Assembly (NCBI RefSeq): GCF_025506355.1 | Contig: NZ_JANZYP010000023.1 | Location: 1 to 64,000 of the forward strand | Direction of reading: 5' to 3' | From: Sphaerisporangium corydalis | GTDB lineage: Bacteria > Actinomycetota > Actinomycetes > Streptosporangiales > Streptosporangiaceae | Length of the DNA: 64,000 nt | Part shown: positions 36,974-44,657 of the stretch, in pieces | Position numbering within the stretch: the stretch's first letter is position 1 | Layout: each line of letters begins with the position of its first letter | Notes under the pieces: model-generated | What the model was told of the DNA's origin: nothing | The model's input: only the letters and a program-made list of their open reading frames with translations | Databases searched by the model: none | Program-made: the position numbers and the translations under genes

Positions 36974-38359
36974 ATGACCACAGTGGTACCAAGTCATCAG
37001 GAGATCACCGACAGTAACGGCCGTGTCTACCGGATCGGCGAGAGCCCCCGGGACATCATGGGACGGCCACGCTGGCTGATGGTCCTCCTGCCGTGGATCG
37101 GCATGATGGGCATCAGCGTCTCGGAGTACGCATTCGGCTCCGCCGAGGAGACGTTGCACGACGCGCACGGGTGGTCCTCCACCAACATCTTCTGGCTGCT
37201 CAGCGTCTGGGTGTTCTTCCAGGCGGCGGTGGCCTTCCCCGCCGGGTACCTCCGGGAGACCGGCAGGCTCTCGGCCAGGGCGGCCATGATGCTCGGGGCG
37301 GGCGGCGCCTTCCTCGGCTACCTCGCGCTGAGCCACGCGCCCAGCATCTTCTGGGCCTACCTCGGGTTCGGCCTGTTCGGCGGCGGAGGCGCCGGGCTGG
37401 TGTACGCCACATGCATCAACATGGTCGCCAAGTGGTTCCCCGAGCGGCGCGGCGGCAAGACCGGGTTCGTCAACGGCGGGTTCGCCTACGGTTCGGTGCC
37501 GTTCGTCTTCATCTTCACCACCTACATGCACACCGAGAACTACCAGTCCGTGCTGGACCTGGTCGGGGTGTACGTCCTGGTCGCCGTGCTCGTCAGCGGG
37601 CTGTTCTTCAAGGATCCGCCGAAGAACTGGTGGCCCGCGCACGTCGACCCGTTACGCGGTCAGGTCAGCTCGCGCAGCCTGCGCAAGAACCCGCCGGCGG
37701 TGCGTCAGTACACGCCGAGGGAGGCCGTGCGCACCGGCATGCTCCCGCTGATGTGGGTGTGCCTGCTGTTCACGGCGGGCGTGAACATCTTCGGCATCGC
37801 CTTCCAGGTCCCGTTCGGAAAGGAGATGGGTTTCGCCGGCGGCATCGTCGCCCTGGCGATGAGCCTGAAGGCCATCGTGAACGGCACCGGGCGCGGCGTC
37901 ATCGGCTGGATCTCCGACCTGGCCGGACGGCGTCAGACGCTCACCATCGTGTGCGTGATCCTGGGGCTGGCCCAGTTCGCGGTGCTGTGGTCGGGGTCGA
38001 TCCACAACATGCCGTTATTCCTGCTCTCCTCCATGGTCTCCGGCTTCGGCGGCGGGGCGATCTTCCCGCTGTTCGCGGCCATGACGGCCGACTACTTCGG
38101 TGAGAACAACAACGCCACCAACTACGGTCTGGTCTACTCCTCCAAGCTGGTCAGCGGCCTGCTCGGATCGGGGATGGGCGCGGTCGTGGTCGGCGCCTGG
38201 GGGTACGGCGGCGCGTTCGTCATCGCGGGAGGCACCAGCCTGCTGGCGGGCGCGCTCTCGCTGATCCTGCGTCAGCCGGGACGGCCGCGCAGCGCCACGG
38301 CGGCGCCCGTGCCGTCCGGCGCGACCCTGACACCCGCGTCCGAACAGGCTTCTGGCTGA
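36974..38359 (+). CDS. OxlT-like MFS transporter (oxalate:formate antiporter family)
   Basis: 461-residue major facilitator protein with 12 predicted helices. The N-terminal tail (about 30 residues) precedes WLMVLLPWIGMMGISVSEY, and the loop AKWFPERRGGKTGF between helices 4 and 5 is typical of the OFA (oxalate/formate antiporter) family. With frc upstream, uptake of oxalate against formate or a proton is the likely role. The ATG at 36974 follows GAGGAAAG. It ends convergent to the GntR gene. Confidence 0.82.
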   Translation: MTTVVPSHQEITDSNGRVYRIGESPRDIMGRPRWLMVLLPWIGMMGISVSEYAFGSAEETLHDAHGWSSTNIFWLLSVWVFFQAAVAFPAGYLRETGRLSARAAMMLGAGGAFLGYLALSHAPSIFWAYLGFGLFGGGGAGLVYATCINMVAKWFPERRGGKTGFVNGGFAYGSVPFVFIFTTYMHTENYQSVLDLVGVYVLVAVLVSGLFFKDPPKNWWPAHVDPLRGQVSSRSLRKNPPAVRQYTPREAVRTGMLPLMWVCLLFTAGVNIFGIAFQVPFGKEMGFAGGIVALAMSLKAIVNGTGRGVIGWISDLAGRRQTLTIVCVILGLAQFAVLWSGSIHNMPLFLLSSMVSGFGGGAIFPLFAAMTADYFGENNNATNYGLVYSSKLVSGLLGSGMGAVVVGAWGYGGAFVIAGGTSLLAGALSLILRQPGRPRSATAAPVPSGATLTPASEQASG

Positions 38360-38563
38360 GCCCGCGGACACGGCGTAGAGATCGGCTCGTTGGTCCGGCC
38401 TGACCGGAGGTTCAGGCGTGCGGCGACGCGTCGGCCGTCATGAGGGCGTCCCCTGCTCTCGGCGGCCGGCGCGTCGCCACACGCCTCCCCGGCGCGAAGT
38501 ACGCGAAGTAGATGAAATGCCTTCTCGTCGAATCTCCTCCTCGGATGTTTCGCCGGAGCGAGC

Positions 38564-38580
38564 CATGAATGACGTTCATG
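38564..38580. other. short inverted repeat between convergent genes
   Basis: CATGAA-TGACG-TTCATG lies directly next to the GntR stop codon. It may contribute to termination. The rest of 38360-38563 shows no gene. Confidence 0.3.
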
Positions 38581-39327
38581 TCAATTCCCGAGCGCGGCGG
38601 GGGCCCGCCGCTTCCTGCGCTTGCTCGGGAGCGGCTCGGCGGGCTCGTCCTCGCCGAGCTGGCTCAGGTAGAGGTGGCGGGTCTGTTCGGTGTGGTTCTT
38701 CATGATCTCGCCGGCCTGGTCCTCGTCGCCGTCGGCGATGGCGGCGATCAGGGCGGCGTGCTCCTCCCAGGAGGCCCGGCCGCGCTGGCGGGCCACCGGC
38801 GTGTGGTACCACCGGACCCTGCGGGACACCTGGGCGGCGAGGTCGCTCAGCACCATGTTGCCCGAGAGCTCCATCACGGTGGCGTGGAGCTCGGAGTTGA
38901 TCGCCACGGCGCCCTCGACGTCGTCGGCCTCCACGGCGGCCAGGCCGCGCGAGCACAGGGCGCGCAGCAGGGCCACGCCCTCCTCGGTGTGGTGACGGGC
39001 CGCCAGCCGCGCGGCCTCGGTCTCCAGCAGCGCGCGCACGGCGAGGAGCTGGTCGGCCTCCTCGGCGGTGGGGGCGTGCACGAACGCGCCGTGGCCGGGG
39101 TGCAGGTCGACCCACCCCTCACCGCTGAGGAGCTGCAGCGCCTCTCTGATCGGCTGCCTGGACACGCCCAGCATCTCGGCGAGCTCGCTCTCGGCGAGAT
39201 GCTGTCCGGGGCGCAGATGGCTGCTGATGATGAGTTCGAGCAGCGCCTCGAAGACGCTCTCTCTGAGCGGGACAGGACGCGCGATCTTGGGTGCGGCTGC
39301 CTTGCCCGCCAGATCCGACCGCGACAT
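38581..39327 (-). CDS. GntR/FCD-family regulator, probable controller of the oxalate region
   Basis: 248-residue transcription factor. An N-terminal winged helix (about 20-80; SELAEMLGVSRQPIREALQLL) is joined to an FCD ligand domain (about 95-215) with conserved metal-binding residues such as the His in SELHATVMELSGN. FCD regulators often bind small organic acids. The ATG at 39327 follows GGAG by 5 bases; the open frame to 39387 was not used. An operator-like site lies upstream of this gene as well, so it may control itself. Basic tail KRRKRR at the end. Confidence 0.9.
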   Translation of the reverse strand: MSRSDLAGKAAAPKIARPVPLRESVFEALLELIISSHLRPGQHLAESELAEMLGVSRQPIREALQLLSGEGWVDLHPGHGAFVHAPTAEEADQLLAVRALLETEAARLAARHHTEEGVALLRALCSRGLAAVEADDVEGAVAINSELHATVMELSGNMVLSDLAAQVSRRVRWYHTPVARQRGRASWEEHAALIAAIADGDEDQAGEIMKNHTEQTRHLYLSQLGEDEPAEPLPSKRRKRRAPAALGN

Positions 39328-39359
39328 TTCAACTCCAGAACGGTGACGGGTGCGCCGGA

Positions 39360-39387
39360 TGCGTACCCACTTGTTGTTTTTCGTCAA
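39360..39387 (-). promoter_or_regulatory. candidate promoter of the GntR gene
   Basis: On the minus strand TTGACG (39387-39382) and TACGCA (39365-39360) are 16 bases apart. The operator-like site D lies immediately upstream of the -35. Confidence 0.4.
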
Positions 39388-39390
39388 CTG

Positions 39391-39410
39391 CCTACAGCAT
39401 ACAGTCTTGA
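39391..39410 (-). promoter_or_regulatory. operator-like site D upstream of the GntR gene
   Basis: The minus strand reads ACTGTATGCTGTAG, a weaker relative of the region's operator (GTATGC core, GTA spacing). It is about 65 bases from the GntR ATG and next to its -35. The match is partial. Confidence 0.4.
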
Positions 39411-39435
39411 TTGGCTCGCTCTAAGGTGAGCCCGA

Positions 39436-40737
39436 TCACACACCGGTGGGCAGGGTGGCCGGGCGCCCCGGCACCCGCAGGTTCCGGCTGGCGGTCGCCG
39501 TGAGCGCCGCGACCAGCGCCGCGAGCGTGAACGCGGCCGGCAGGCTCGCCGTCGTCCAGGCCGCCGCCGCGAGCCCGACGCCGATCAGCCCGGCGACCGC
39601 CTTGGTGCTGTAGACCACGCCATGGATCTCCGCCGTGCGCTCCTCGCCGAAGAAGTCGCGCACCAGGCCGGCGATGAGCGGGTAGAACGCGCCGCCTCCC
39701 GCGCCCGCCAAAGCGGCCCCGATGAGCAGGGCGGCGGCCGAACCCGTGGCCGAGCCGACCGCGAGCGGGAGCTGGCCGGCGCAGAGCACGGCGAGGACCG
39801 CGGCGAGCACGCGCCTGCGCCCGGCGACCTCGGAGACCACCATCGCGCACGCGCGCCCCGCGCCGTTGAGCGTGATCAGCAGGGTGAGCCCGGCCCACGG
39901 CGCCGCGCCGCCCGCCGACGCGACCGCGACCACGTCGAAGACCGAGACCGCGCCCGCGAAGACCAGGATCGCCGCCAGCTTGGACAGCGCGCCGGTGCGC
40001 AGCGCCTGGCCCATGGAGAACTGGCGCACGGCGGGCGGGGTCCTGCGCAGCATGAGCCGGTCGAGCGCGTGCCGGCGGGGGTCGACCCCGGCGGGCCACC
40101 AGTGCGGCGGGGGGAGCCGGACGAACACGGCGGCGGTTCCGACGGCGGCCAGCGCGACCAGCGCGGACACGGCGAACGCCGGCCCGAGGTGGCGGGGGAC
40201 GAGACCGGCGACCACGGCGAGCGGCGCGGCGCCGTAGGCGTAGGCGCCGGTCACGAAGCCGACCCGCGTCGCGGGCCGTTCGGGGTACCAGCGCGCGACC
40301 GTCTCGGTGCAGACCCCGTACACCAGGCCGCCGCCGACGCCGCCGAGCAGCGCGTACCCGGCCGCCGCCACCGGCGAGCCGCCGGGCAGGGCGACCGCGA
40401 GCAGACCCGCGGCGCTCAGCGCGGCCCCCGCCCAGAGCGCGGCGCGCACGCCGAGCGCGCCGCGTCGCAGCAGGCGGATCGTGGGGATCGCGGCGGTGGC
40501 CTGGCAGACGATCCAGACCGCCAGCGGCGCCAGGACCGAGAGGACCGGGCCGCCGCGCGAGGCGAGCAGGGCGGGCGCCGCCGCCGCGTACCCGTACTGC
40601 AGGGGGGCGATGGCGAGCATCGCGGCCCAGGGCAGCCAGAACATCCAGGCCCTCGACCGGCCGAGCAGGTGCCGGTCGCTCTGCCCTACGAGGTAGGGAC
40701 GGCCGCGCCAGTCACGGATCAGCTGTGTTTTCTCCAT
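39436..40737 (-). CDS. second OxlT-like MFS transporter
   Basis: 433-residue major facilitator protein with 12 predicted helices and the same layout as the antiporter at 36974: a WFPER-like loop ([14 protein letters not shown]) and the PHWWP segment before a central loop ending [16 protein letters not shown]. The two are paralogues, but this one is more Ala-rich and diverged, so it may carry glyoxylate, glycolate or another acid. Its ATG (40737-40735) lies inside palindrome E and has no ribosome binding site, so the mRNA is probably leaderless. Divergent from the sucC-like operon. Confidence 0.8.
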   Translation of the reverse strand: MEKTQLIRDWRGRPYLVGQSDRHLLGRSRAWMFWLPWAAMLAIAPLQYGYAAAAPALLASRGGPVLSVLAPLAVWIVCQATAAIPTIRLLRRGALGVRAALWAGAALSAAGLLAVALPGGSPVAAAGYALLGGVGGGLVYGVCTETVARWYPERPATRVGFVTGAYAYGAAPLAVVAGLVPRHLGPAFAVSALVALAAVGTAAVFVRLPPPHWWPAGVDPRRHALDRLMLRRTPPAVRQFSMGQALRTGALSKLAAILVFAGAVSVFDVVAVASAGGAAPWAGLTLLITLNGAGRACAMVVSEVAGRRRVLAAVLAVLCAGQLPLAVGSATGSAAALLIGAALAGAGGGAFYPLIAGLVRDFFGEERTAEIHGVVYSTKAVAGLIGVGLAAAAWTTASLPAAFTLAALVAALTATASRNLRVPGRPATLPTGV

Positions 40738-40746
40738 ACTGTATGG
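40734..40746. promoter_or_regulatory. operator site E over the transporter start codon
   Basis: CCATAC-T-GTATGG is a perfect 13-base palindrome containing the start codon of the minus-strand transporter. It shares CATACTGTAT with site B. Confidence 0.6.
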
Positions 40747-40784
40747 AATAACTCTGATGGGATCGCCTGTCGAGGCCTGGACGG

Positions 40785-40820
40785 CGGTTCTTCCATACGG
40801 TATACCGTATGGAAGAACCG
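40785..40820. promoter_or_regulatory. 36-base perfect palindrome, operator site F
   Basis: Positions 40785-40802 and 40803-40820 are exact reverse complements, 18 bases each, with no spacer. The central 20 bases are CCATACGGTATACCGTATGG, the best copy of the motif seen in sites A-E. It ends 14 bases before the sucC-like ATG and lies between two divergent transcripts, so it can control both. It could fold as a cruciform, but the shared core favours a protein-binding site. Confidence 0.75.
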
Positions 40821-40833
40821 TAAGAGGAGTCGC

Positions 40834-42006
40834 ATGGACCTGTTCGAGTACCAGGCGAAGGAGCTCTTCGCGCGGCACGGCGTCCCCGTCCCGCGCGGCC
40901 GCGTCGCGTCCACGCCCGAGGAGGCACGGGCGGTCGCGGCGGAGCTGCGGACGCCGACCGTGATCAAGGCCCAGGTGAAGACCGGGGGCCGTGGCAAGGC
41001 GGGCGGGGTGCGCCCCGCGCCCGGCCCGGCCTCCGCCGAGGTCGAGGCCGCGCGGGTGCTCGGCATGGACATCAAGGGGCTCACCGCCCTGACGGTGCTC
41101 GTCGAGCAGGCCACGGTGCCGTTGGAGGAGTACTACGCGGCCTATCTGGTGGACCGGGCGGGCGGTGCCTTCATCGCGATCGTGTCCGCCGAGGGCGGCA
41201 TGGACATCGAGGAGGTGGCCGCCACCCGGCCGGACGCGCTGGTCACGACGCCGGTCGATCCCGCCGTCGGCATGGACGGCAGGTCGGCGCGGCTGCTCGC
41301 GTCGCGCGCCGGGCTCCCCGCCGACGTCCAGGACGCGGTCGCCGACGTGCTGGTCCGCCTGTGGCGGGTCCTCGTCGAGGAGGACGCGCTGCTGGTCGAG
41401 GTCAACCCGCTGGCCGTCACGCCGGACGGCCGCGTGCTCGCCCTCGACGGGAAGGTCACGCTCGACGACAACGCCGCCTTCCGGCACGGGCACGACGCGT
41501 TCGCCGAGGTGCCCGCGGCGCACGGCGCGGCGGGGCTGGAGGCCAGGGCCAAGGCCAGAGGGCTCAACTACGTCAAGCTCGACGGCGAGGTGGGCGTCAT
41601 CGGCAACGGCGCGGGCCTGGTCATGTCGACCCTCGACGTCGTGGCCTACGCCGGCCAGTCCTCCGGCGGCGCGCGGCCCGCCAACTTCCTCGACATCGGC
41701 GGCGGCGCGTCCGCGCAGGTGATGGCCGACGCCCTGGAGATCGTCCTGTCCGACCCGGACGTGCGGGCCGTGCTGGTCAACGTCTTCGGCGGCATCACCG
41801 CCTGCGACGCGGTCGCCCACGGCATCGTCTCGGCCCTCGGGATGCTCGGCGAGCACGGCGTGCGCCACCCGATCGTGGTCCGCCTGGACGGCAACAGCGC
41901 CGAGGCCGGGCGCGCCGTCCTCCACGCGGCCGGGCATCCGCTGGTCCGCGTCGTCGCGACCATGGACGCCGCCGCGGAGCTCGCGGCGAGCCTGGCCGCC
42001 GCGTGA
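40834..42006 (+). CDS. succinyl-CoA synthetase beta-like subunit (catabolic paralogue)
   Basis: 390-residue ATP-grasp subunit of an acyl-CoA synthetase. It shows [19 protein letters not shown], the [15 protein letters not shown] loop, the [13 protein letters not shown] metal site and FGGITACD. It starts 14 bases after palindrome F and heads an operon with hyi, garR and a gcl-like gene, so it is not the TCA-cycle copy. Possible roles: making succinyl-CoA as CoA donor for frc, or activating oxalate, malate or glycerate. The substrate cannot be told from the sequence. Confidence 0.88.
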   Translation: MDLFEYQAKELFARHGVPVPRGRVASTPEEARAVAAELRTPTVIKAQVKTGGRGKAGGVRPAPGPASAEVEAARVLGMDIKGLTALTVLVEQATVPLEEYYAAYLVDRAGGAFIAIVSAEGGMDIEEVAATRPDALVTTPVDPAVGMDGRSARLLASRAGLPADVQDAVADVLVRLWRVLVEEDALLVEVNPLAVTPDGRVLALDGKVTLDDNAAFRHGHDAFAEVPAAHGAAGLEARAKARGLNYVKLDGEVGVIGNGAGLVMSTLDVVAYAGQSSGGARPANFLDIGGGASAQVMADALEIVLSDPDVRAVLVNVFGGITACDAVAHGIVSALGMLGEHGVRHPIVVRLDGNSAEAGRAVLHAAGHPLVRVVATMDAAAELAASLAAA

Positions 42007-42067
42007 ACGGCATCGGCCTGCGGGCATTCGAGGCGGGCCGCGTGGGCGGCCGGGAGGAGCAGCGACG

Positions 42068-42967
42068 ATGGCCATCTTCCTGACCAAGGACAGCAAGGTG
42101 CTCGTCCAGGGCATGACCGGTGCGGAGGGCGCCCGGCACACCGCGCGGATGCTCGCCGCCGGGACCGAGATCGTGGCCGGGGTCACCCCCGGCAAGGGCG
42201 GCAGGTCGGTCGACTTCGGGGAGCGCGCGCTTCCCGTCTTCGGTTCGGTGGCTGAGGCGACGGCCGCGACCGGCGCCGAGGTGTCGGTCGTCTTCGTGCC
42301 GCCGAGGTTCACGCGCGACGCCGTCGAGGAGGCGGTGGACGCGGGCGTGGCGCTGTGCGTGGTGATCACTGAGGGCGTGCCGGTCCACGACACGATCCGG
42401 TTCGTGGCCCGCGCCCGGGCCTCGGGGACCACCCGGATCATCGGCCCGAACTGCCCGGGACTGATCAGCCCCGGGCAGTCGAGCGCGGGCATCATCCCGG
42501 CGGACATCACCACGGCGGGTCGTATCGGGTTGGTGAGCAAGTCGGGGACGTTGACGTACCAGTTGATGTACGAGCTGCGTGATGTGGGTTTCTCGACGGC
42601 GGTGGGCATCGGTGGTGACCCGGTGATCGGGACGACGCACATCGACGCGCTGGAGGCGTTCCAGGCGGATCCGGGTACCGAGGCGATCGTGATGATCGGT
42701 GAGATCGGCGGGGACGCGGAGGAGCGTGCGGCGGCCTACATCGAGGAGCACGTGACCAAGCCCGTGGTGGCCTATGTGGCGGGGTTCACCGCGCCTGAGG
42801 GTAAGACGATGGGTCATGCCGGGGCGATCGTGTCGGGTTCCGCGGGGACGGCGCAGGCCAAGAAGGAGGCGCTGGAGAAGGTCGGTGTGCGGGTCGGCAA
42901 GACCCCCAGCGAAACCGCCCGCCTCATGCGCGCGCTCCTCGGTGGGTCCGGGCGGGGTGGCGTGTGA
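42068..42967 (+). CDS. succinyl-CoA synthetase alpha-like subunit (catabolic paralogue)
   Basis: 299-residue alpha subunit with the CoA-binding start [12 protein letters not shown], the NCPGLISPG motif and phospho-His250 in GHAGAIVSG. It pairs with the preceding beta-like subunit. Base use is mosaic: between about 42520 and 42895 many codons end in T or G (CGT, GGT, GAT, TTG), unlike both flanks, as if this part came from another copy. The GTG of hyi overlaps its stop. Confidence 0.9.
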   Translation: MAIFLTKDSKVLVQGMTGAEGARHTARMLAAGTEIVAGVTPGKGGRSVDFGERALPVFGSVAEATAATGAEVSVVFVPPRFTRDAVEEAVDAGVALCVVITEGVPVHDTIRFVARARASGTTRIIGPNCPGLISPGQSSAGIIPADITTAGRIGLVSKSGTLTYQLMYELRDVGFSTAVGIGGDPVIGTTHIDALEAFQADPGTEAIVMIGEIGGDAEERAAAYIEEHVTKPVVAYVAGFTAPEGKTMGHAGAIVSGSAGTAQAKKEALEKVGVRVGKTPSETARLMRALLGGSGRGGV

Positions 42968-43782
42968 GGGGCGGGGGAGTGGGGGCGGGGCTCCGGTTCG
43001 ATGTCAACCTGTCCATCCTGTTCACCGAGCTGCCGCTGCTGGAGCGGCCGGGAGCGGCGGCCAAGGCCGGGTTCGACGCCGTCGAGCTGTGGTGGCCGTT
43101 CGACCGGCCGGATCCGCCCGAATCGGACCTGGACGCCCTGCGGCGGGCCATCGAGGACGCCGGGGTCCGCCTGGTCGGGCTGAACTTCGACGCCGGCGAC
43201 ATGGGCGCGGGCGACCGCGGCCTGCTGTCGCGTCCCGGTGACGCCGACCGGTTCCTCGCCAACGTCGACGTCGCCGCCGGGTTCGCCGGGTCGCTCGGCT
43301 GCCGGGTGCTGAACGCGCTGTACGGCAACCGGGTGCCCGGCCTGCCGGAGGCGGCCCAGCGCGAGCTGGCGCTCGCCACCCTCTCCCGGGCGGCGGGCGC
43401 GGCGGCGAAGGCCGGCGCCACGGTCGTGGTCGAGGCGCTCAACTCCTACGAGAACCCCGGCTACCCGATCACGTCCTCGGCCGCCGCGTTCGCGCTCATC
43501 GAGCAGGTGGGCGCCCCCAACCTCGCCTTCCTCGCCGACCTGTACCACCTGCACCGCATGGGAGAGGACGTGCCCGCGTTGATCGACCGCGACGCCGGCC
43601 GGTTCGGCCACGTGCAGATCGCCGACGACCCCGGCAGGGGCCGGCCCGGCTCGGGCGCCATGCCGTACGACCTGATCTTCGCGCGCCTGGCCGCCGCCGG
43701 ATACCGGGGCCACGTCGGTCTCGAGTACCGGCCGGCCGGTCCCAGCGCGGAGAGTTTCACCTGGCTGGAGGAGACCCCTTGA
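42964..43782 (+). CDS. hyi: hydroxypyruvate isomerase
   Basis: 272-residue TIM-barrel isomerase of the hydroxypyruvate isomerase/xylose isomerase-like family. It begins [18 protein letters not shown] and carries the metal-site glutamate in [14 protein letters not shown] plus a late YIGLEY-like segment (HVGLEYRP). It interconverts hydroxypyruvate and tartronate semialdehyde. GTG 42964 overlaps the stop of the preceding gene; GTG 42979 would give a shorter start. Followed by garR and a gcl-like gene, the usual glyoxylate grouping. Confidence 0.88.
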   Translation: MRGGGVGAGLRFDVNLSILFTELPLLERPGAAAKAGFDAVELWWPFDRPDPPESDLDALRRAIEDAGVRLVGLNFDAGDMGAGDRGLLSRPGDADRFLANVDVAAGFAGSLGCRVLNALYGNRVPGLPEAAQRELALATLSRAAGAAAKAGATVVVEALNSYENPGYPITSSAAAFALIEQVGAPNLAFLADLYHLHRMGEDVPALIDRDAGRFGHVQIADDPGRGRPGSGAMPYDLIFARLAAAGYRGHVGLEYRPAGPSAESFTWLEETP

Positions 43783-44657
43783 CGATCACGCGAACGGCGT
43801 TCATCGGGCTCGGGATCATGGGCGGGCCGATGGCGGCCAACCTGGTCCGGGCCGACTATGACGTGACCGGGTACGACATGAGCCGCGAGGCGGTGGAGCG
43901 CCTGGTCGCCGCCGGCGGCAGGGCGGCGGCGTCGGTACCCGAGGCGGTGGCCGGCGCGGACGTGGTGATCACCATGCTGCCCGACTCGCCCCAGGTCGAG
44001 GAGGTCGCGTTCGGCGGCGACGGGCTGCTGGAACACGGCAAGCCCGGCATGTTCCACGTGGACATGAGCACCATCAAGCCCGAGACGTCCTGCCGGGTGG
44101 CCCAGGCGGCGACGATCAAGGGGATCCGGCCGCTCGACGCCCCGGTGAGCGGCGGCGAGCGCGGCGCGGTCGACGGCACGCTCTCGATCATGGCCGGTGG
44201 CCACGCGGACGACTTCGAGGCGCTCCGCCCGCTGTTCGGGGTCCTCGGCACGACGGTCCGGCACGTCGGCCCCTCCGGCGCGGGGCAGACCGTCAAGGCG
44301 GCCAACCAGCTCGTGGTCGGCGGGATCTTCGGCCTGGTCGCGGAGGCGATCGTCCTGCTGGAGGCCTCGGGCGTCGACCCGGAGAGCGGGCTCGACGTGC
44401 TCGCGGGCGGGCTGGCCGGCTCGCGGATCCTCGAACTCCGGCGGCACTCCATGATCAAAAGGGAGTTCGCGCCGGGTTTCCGTATCGACCTGCACCACAA
44501 GGACATGGGCATCGTGCTGGCCGCCGCGCGCCGCGCGGGCGTCGCCCTTCCCCTCACCGGCCTGGTCGCCGAGCTCATGGCCGCCGCCAAGGCCCAGGGG
44601 CACGGCCACCTCGACCACTCCGCGCTGCTCAAGGTGATCGAAAGGATCAACGGGTGA
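43779..44657 (+). CDS. garR: tartronate semialdehyde reductase
   Basis: 292-residue beta-hydroxyacid dehydrogenase reducing tartronate semialdehyde to D-glycerate with NAD(P)H. It starts TAFIGLGIMGGPMAANLVRA (Rossmann motif); DAPVSGGERGAVDGTLSIM binds substrate and GAGQTVKAANQL supplies the catalytic lysine. The TTG at 43779 overlaps the hyi stop and is preceded by GGAGGA; the stop overlaps the next GTG. All three genes are tightly coupled. Confidence 0.92.
   Translation: MTITRTAFIGLGIMGGPMAANLVRADYDVTGYDMSREAVERLVAAGGRAAASVPEAVAGADVVITMLPDSPQVEEVAFGGDGLLEHGKPGMFHVDMSTIKPETSCRVAQAATIKGIRPLDAPVSGGERGAVDGTLSIMAGGHADDFEALRPLFGVLGTTVRHVGPSGAGQTVKAANQLVVGGIFGLVAEAIVLLEASGVDPESGLDVLAGGLAGSRILELRRHSMIKREFAPGFRIDLHHKDMGIVLAAARRAGVALPLTGLVAELMAAAKAQGHGHLDHSALLKVIERING

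Noticed and set aside
38418-38705. Small plus-strand open frame between the antiporter and GntR genes
   Set aside because: No homology, no ribosome binding site, and half of it is opposite the GntR gene.
40785-40820. Palindrome F as a transcription terminator
   Set aside because: It lies between divergent genes, ends 14 bases before a start codon, and its core matches the other promoter sites.
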